In this document: piece after piece, positions 60,711 through 64,000 of the stretch
How positions within the stretch are numbered: position 1 is the stretch's first letter
How the letters are laid out: every line of letters starts with the position of its first letter
DNA from: Nocardioides sp. YIM 152315
Lineage (GTDB): Bacteria > Actinomycetota > Actinomycetes > Propionibacteriales > Nocardioidaceae
Length of the DNA: 64,000 nucleotides
Assembly: GCF_029210375.1 (NCBI RefSeq)
Contig: NZ_JARGER010000043.1
Coordinates: 434,001 to 498,000, forward strand
Direction of reading: 5' to 3'
Position numbers and translations under genes: made by a program
Notes under the pieces: model-generated
What the model was told of the DNA's origin: nothing
Databases searched by the model: none
The model's input: the letters and a program-made list of their open reading frames with translations, nothing else

Positions 60711-61955
60711 GTGCCCTCCCGCGTGGACCGCTTCCTGCCGCCGACGCCGCTGGCGCGGAGGCTGTCGGTGCAGTCGGTGCTGTTCGCGATCGGCGAGGGC
60801 GCCTTCATGACCGGGAGCGCGGTCTTCTTCACCCACGTGGTGGGTCTCACCGCCGCCCAGGTCGGCCTCGGCCTGACCGTCGCCGGCGTGTTCGCATTCG
60901 CGTTCGCGGTGCCTCTGGGACGGCTCGCCGACCGCATCGGGCCCAAGCGCCAGTGGGCGATCGGAGCCTCGGCGACCGCCGCGCTCTACGTGCTCTGGCC
61001 CTTCGTGACCGGGTTCGCGACGTTCCTGGCGATGGTCGTCGTCCTCGAGCTGGCCCAGCGCGCGGGCTGGTCGGGGCGTGGCGCCTACACGCTCGACGTC
61101 TTCCCCCACGACGAGCGGGTGCGCTCGATGGCCTTCATGCGGGCGGCGCTCAACATCGGCTTCACGATCGGTGCGCTCGCGGGCGGACTCGCGCTCGCCT
61201 TCGACAGCGACGCCGTCATCCGGGCGATGCCGTGGGTCACCGCCTGCGTGCTCGCGCTCAACGCGTGGCTCATCACCCGGCTCCCGGACGCGGCACACGA
61301 CCGCGCGGACCGCACCCCGGTCGAGAAGGCGGTGCGCTCGAGCGCCCTGCGCAACCGGGGCTTCCTGGTCCTCAGCGCCTGCAACGGCGTCCTCGACACC
61401 AACCAGGTGCTGCTCAACATCGTCATCCCGCTCTGGCTCGTGCAGGAGACCGACGCCCCGCGGGTGCTGCTGGCGTGGCTGTTCGGCACCAACACCGTGC
61501 TCGCCGTGCTGTTCCAGGTCCCCGCCGCACGCGGCGTCAACTCGGTCGACTCGTCCCTGCGGGCCGCCCGGATCGCCGCGAGCTTCTTCGTGGTCTCCTG
61601 CCTGATCGTGCTGGTCACCCACGACACCGTCGGCTGGACCACGATCCTGCTCGTCTGGCTCGGGCACGTCACCGTCACCGGCGCGGAGCTCTTCGAGTCC
61701 GCAGCACACTGGGGCTTCCTGTCCGAGCTCTCGGACCCGGCGCGGCGCGGGGAGTACCAGGGAGCCAGTCAGCTCGGCGAGACCCTCGGCGGCGTCTGGG
61801 CTCCTGCGGCCTACACCTTCCTCGCCATGGAGTGGGGCACCCCGGGGTGGCTCACGATCGCCGGCATCGTCATCGTCGCCACCGCGGTGATGACCCCGGC
61901 CGCGCGCGCCGCCGAACGCTACCTGGCGCGCACCACCCAGCCCGCGGCTGCTTGA
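60711..61955 (+). CDS. MFS transporter
   Basis: 414-residue, twelve-helix major facilitator. The A-like motif after helix 2 is GRLADRIGPKRQW; GRGAYTLDVFPHDERVRSMAFMRAALNIGFTIGALAGG region resembles drug/metabolite antiporters. Substrate unknown. It starts at GTG, is divergent from menE and ends ten bases before menA, so it is likely co-transcribed with menA. Confidence 0.82.
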   Translation: MPSRVDRFLPPTPLARRLSVQSVLFAIGEGAFMTGSAVFFTHVVGLTAAQVGLGLTVAGVFAFAFAVPLGRLADRIGPKRQWAIGASATAALYVLWPFVTGFATFLAMVVVLELAQRAGWSGRGAYTLDVFPHDERVRSMAFMRAALNIGFTIGALAGGLALAFDSDAVIRAMPWVTACVLALNAWLITRLPDAAHDRADRTPVEKAVRSSALRNRGFLVLSACNGVLDTNQVLLNIVIPLWLVQETDAPRVLLAWLFGTNTVLAVLFQVPAARGVNSVDSSLRAARIAASFFVVSCLIVLVTHDTVGWTTILLVWLGHVTVTGAELFESAAHWGFLSELSDPARRGEYQGASQLGETLGGVWAPAAYTFLAMEWGTPGWLTIAGIVIVATAVMTPAARAAERYLARTTQPAAA

Positions 61956-61965
61956 ATCTCACCTC

Positions 61966-62853
61966 GTGGCAAGCTCCCGTCCTCGACCAGCGCAGTGGCT
62001 CGCCGGCTCCCGGCCACGCACACTGCCCGCGGCCGTCTCGCCCGTCCTCGCCGGATCGGGCGTCGCGGCGTACGCCGAGGGCTTCGTGTGGTGGAAGGCG
62101 CTGCTCGCCCTGGTGGTGGCACTCGCCCTCCAGGTGGCGGTCAACTACGCCAACGACTACTCCGACGGCATCCGCGGCACCGACGCCGACCGTGTCGGCC
62201 CGCTCCGGCTCGTCGGCTCCGGCGTCGCCTCGCCCGCGGCGGTGAAGAGGGCCGCGTTCCTGGCTTTCGGGGTCGCCGCCGTCGCCGGCCTCGTGCTCGC
62301 CGCGACGACCGCGTGGTGGCTGGTCGCGGTCGGCCTGGTGTCCGTGCTGGCCGCGTGGTTCTACACCGGCGGGTCGAAGCCCTACGGCTACCTCGGCCTC
62401 GGCGAGGTCATGGTGTTCGTGTTCTTCGGGCTGGTCGCGGTCGTCGGCACGACGTACGTGCAGACCGAGACCTGGGAGTGGGCGGCGCTGTGGGCGGCGG
62501 TGGGCGTCGGGGCGCTGGCCTGCGCGATCCTGGTCGCCAACAACCTGCGCGACATCCCGACCGACACCGTCGCCGGCAAGCGCACGCTCGCGGTCGTGCT
62601 CGGTGACCGGCGCACCCGGCTGCTGTACGTCGCGCTCGTGGTCGCCGCCGCGGCCGCCGTGCTCGGCGTCGCGGTGGTGACGTCGTGGTGCGCGCTCGTG
62701 GGCCTGGGGTTCCTCGTGCTGGCCGCGCCGGCGATCCGCACCGTGCTCGGCGGCGCAACCGGCCCCGGCCTGATCCCGGTGCTCCAGCAGACCGGCCTCG
62801 CCGAGCTGCTCTGGGCGGCCCTGGTCGCCGGCGCGCTGGTCGTCTGCGGCTAG
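61966..62853 (+). CDS. menA: 1,4-Dihydroxy-2-naphthoate polyprenyltransferase MenA
   Basis: 295-residue, nine-helix UbiA-family prenyltransferase that attaches the isoprenoid tail in menaquinone synthesis. VNYANDYSDGIRGTDADRVGP (first Asp-rich motif, NDYxDxxxGxD), YGYLGLGEVMVFVFFGLVAVVGTTYVQ and NNLRDIPTDTVAGKRTLAV (second Asp motif) are clear MenA marks. GTG start. Confidence 0.95.
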   Translation: MASSRPRPAQWLAGSRPRTLPAAVSPVLAGSGVAAYAEGFVWWKALLALVVALALQVAVNYANDYSDGIRGTDADRVGPLRLVGSGVASPAAVKRAAFLAFGVAAVAGLVLAATTAWWLVAVGLVSVLAAWFYTGGSKPYGYLGLGEVMVFVFFGLVAVVGTTYVQTETWEWAALWAAVGVGALACAILVANNLRDIPTDTVAGKRTLAVVLGDRRTRLLYVALVVAAAAAVLGVAVVTSWCALVGLGFLVLAAPAIRTVLGGATGPGLIPVLQQTGLAELLWAALVAGALVVCG

Positions 62854-62875
62854 CCGGCTGGCGAGGCTGGGTTCG

Positions 62876-63136
62876 CTAGTTCTGGTCCTCCCGGGACCGC
62901 ATCTCCTCGACCTTGGCCGCCATCTTGTCGGCGCGGTCCTGCACCCGGCGGGCGAGCGCCTCGCGGGGCCGGTCGAGGAGGAAGTAGGAGCCCAGGCCGC
63001 TCATCAGGAACGCGATCACGACGGCCCACAGCACCGGCACCTGGTCGACCAGGACGAACCACACGCCGACCACGATCCCCAGCGAGCCGAGGAACAGCGC
63101 GAGCCGCAGCAGGGTGTAGATCCAGAACTCCTTCAC
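62876..63136 (-). CDS. DUF4229 family small membrane protein
   Basis: 86 residues: two hydrophobic helices (about 6-28 and 33-53) and a charged C-terminal helix (RPREALARRVQDRADKMAAKVEEM). This matches DUF4229, which in actinobacteria commonly sits beside menA. Function unknown. Confidence 0.78.
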   Translation of the reverse strand: MKEFWIYTLLRLALFLGSLGIVVGVWFVLVDQVPVLWAVVIAFLMSGLGSYFLLDRPREALARRVQDRADKMAAKVEEMRSREDQN

Positions 63137-63179
63137 GGAGTCAGCGTAGGCATGACCAGCGGGGGCCTACGCTGGAGGG

Positions 63180-63389
63180 GTGCTGAAGTTCCTGCTCGTC
63201 GTGATCCTCGTCGCGATCGCGATCTACCTGACGACCCGTGCGATCCAGCGCCGCGGTGTCGCACCGATGCCGCGGCCCCGGCCCCGCCGCCCGGAGCCGC
63301 CGCGCGTGCTCGGGCCCGACGACGACCCGGACTTCCTGCGCGACCTCGACCGCAAGCGCAAGCATCCGGAGGATCCGGACGCCGGCTAG
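63180..63389 (+). CDS. Small single-pass membrane protein
   Basis: 69 residues: an N-terminal membrane segment (LKFLLVVILVAIAIYLTTRAI) then a Pro/Arg- and Asp-rich tail (PRPRPRRPEPP, DDDPDFLRDLDRKRK). GTG start, divergent from the DUF4229 gene with 43 bp between. Similar small proteins accompany menA/ccsB loci in related genera as far as I know, but no function is established. Confidence 0.65.
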   Translation: MLKFLLVVILVAIAIYLTTRAIQRRGVAPMPRPRPRRPEPPRVLGPDDDPDFLRDLDRKRKHPEDPDAG

Positions 63390-63406
63390 TCCGCGGCTAG
63401 CTCGGG

Positions 63407-64000
63407 CTAGCGCTCCGGCGCGACGTGGATCGCGGGCGCGCTCCCGGCGTACGAGTGCTGCGAGGTGCTCGAGAAGTAGTTGATCCCGATGAAGTTGAAC
63501 CACAGCGTCGCCACGCCCACCAGCGCCAGGATCGCGGCGTTGCGGCCCTTCCAGCCGGCGGTGGTGCGGGCGTGGAGGTACGCCGCGTAGACGACCCAGG
63601 TGATGAACGCCCACACCTCCTTCGGGTCCCAGTTCCAGTACGACGACCAGGCCTGGTGCGCCCAGATCGGGCCGGTGATCAGCACGGCGAAGGTCCACAC
63701 GGGGAAGCCGAAGGCGTGCAGGCGGTAGGACACCCGGTCCAGGGCCTCGGGCTGCGGCAGTCGCGCGACGTACCCGGACTGCCGGGGCCCGTGCTTCGCC
63801 AGCGACCGCGCCTTGACCAGGTAGAGCGCGGAGGTGATGCCGCCGAGGGTGAACGCGCCGGTGGCGACGATCGCCGAGACGACGTGGATCACCAGCCAGT
63901 AGGAGTCGAGCGCCTCGGTGAGCGGCGCGACGGGCGAGTACAGCCAGATCACCGCGACCATCAGCACGGACAGCACGAACGCCAGCACGATCGGCGCCAT
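63407..64000 (-). CDS. ccsB: Cytochrome c biogenesis protein CcsB (5' part beyond window)
   Basis: The C-terminal 197 residues of a system II cytochrome c assembly protein (CcsA/CcsB family). The heme-handling WWD motif SSYWNWDPKEVWAFITW and conserved His residues (VIHVVSAIV, RLHAFGFPVW, LHART) lie between membrane helices. The frame is still open at the window edge, and the usual length is about 320 residues, so the Met at 64000 is likely internal. Its presence fits respiration with c-type cytochromes. Confidence 0.9.
   Translation of the reverse strand: MAPIVLAFVLSVLMVAVIWLYSPVAPLTEALDSYWLVIHVVSAIVATGAFTLGGITSALYLVKARSLAKHGPRQSGYVARLPQPEALDRVSYRLHAFGFPVWTFAVLITGPIWAHQAWSSYWNWDPKEVWAFITWVVYAAYLHARTTAGWKGRNAAILALVGVATLWFNFIGINYFSSTSQHSYAGSAPAIHVAPER

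Overview
The window reads as chromosomal DNA of a high-GC actinobacterium, most probably a Nocardioides-like member of the Propionibacteriales. The reasons are very GC-rich third codon positions, frequent GTG starts (and one TTG), pervasive ATGA/GTGA/TGATG overlaps, a class E sortase, menaquinone rather than ubiquinone genes, and a complete 14-gene nuo operon followed by a polyprenyl diphosphate synthase. I did not compute composition or search a database, so the genus is an inference. There is no rRNA, CRISPR array, transposase or prophage in the window. The only intact RNA gene I see is a tRNA-Tyr.

Layout. 1-3.9 kb (minus): glycolate oxidase subunits (glcE cut by the window edge, glcD) translationally coupled to malate synthase A, a glycolate-to-glyoxylate-to-malate route. 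3.9-9.7 kb: sortase, metallophosphoesterase plus ZIP transporter, hexapeptide acyltransferase, YjbR protein, lactate monooxygenase-type flavoenzyme, a 50-residue Cys-rich protein and a DUF4097 lipoprotein. 9.7-13.5 kb: two DUF1990 proteins around a palindromic divergent promoter region, an SDR enzyme and a membrane protein. 13.5-21.1 kb: a segment bounded on the left by a decayed copy of the 3' end and terminator of tRNA-Tyr and on the right by the intact tRNA-Tyr; it carries a lipase, a LolA-like/ABC exporter operon, a membrane protein, a lipoprotein, a Cys-bearing orphan and a MntA/HepT toxin-antitoxin pair. 21.2-25.4 kb: yajQ and a complete sulfate importer (cysA, cysW, cysT, binding protein). 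25.7-29.9 kb: 2-oxoglutarate:ferredoxin oxidoreductase (korAB) and a RarD permease.

30.0-47.8 kb (all minus): menG/ubiE, then nuoA to nuoN in canonical order, then a polyprenyl synthase. 48-64 kb: L,D-transpeptidase, a lone AAA ATPase of the contractile-injection-system type, menF, a metallo-hydrolase, an acetyltransferase/P450 pair, a Na+/H+ antiporter fused to a UBP zinc finger, the coupled menE-menC-menD operon, an MFS transporter, menA, two small membrane proteins and the C-terminal part of ccsB. Together, menF/D/C/E/A/G and the isoprenoid synthase could make much of the menaquinone that complex I reduces; menB and menH are not in the window.

The most unusual content is several families of short dispersed repeats. 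One palindromic element (forward-forward-reverse, built on GGTGGTTGAGGAGG and GTCTCGAAACCACC) lies between genes near 47.1 kb, has a shorter relative at 6.2 kb, and has a 75-bp relative inside the reading frame of nuoG, where it encodes a Ser/Thr/Glu/Gly/Ala-rich insert. A second family (core GGAGGAGCGAAGC) fills the only sizeable gaps in the nuo operon and appears to supply the ribosome binding sites of nuoD and nuoM. A third is a five-unit array of about 22 bp between rarD and the polyprenyl synthase gene.
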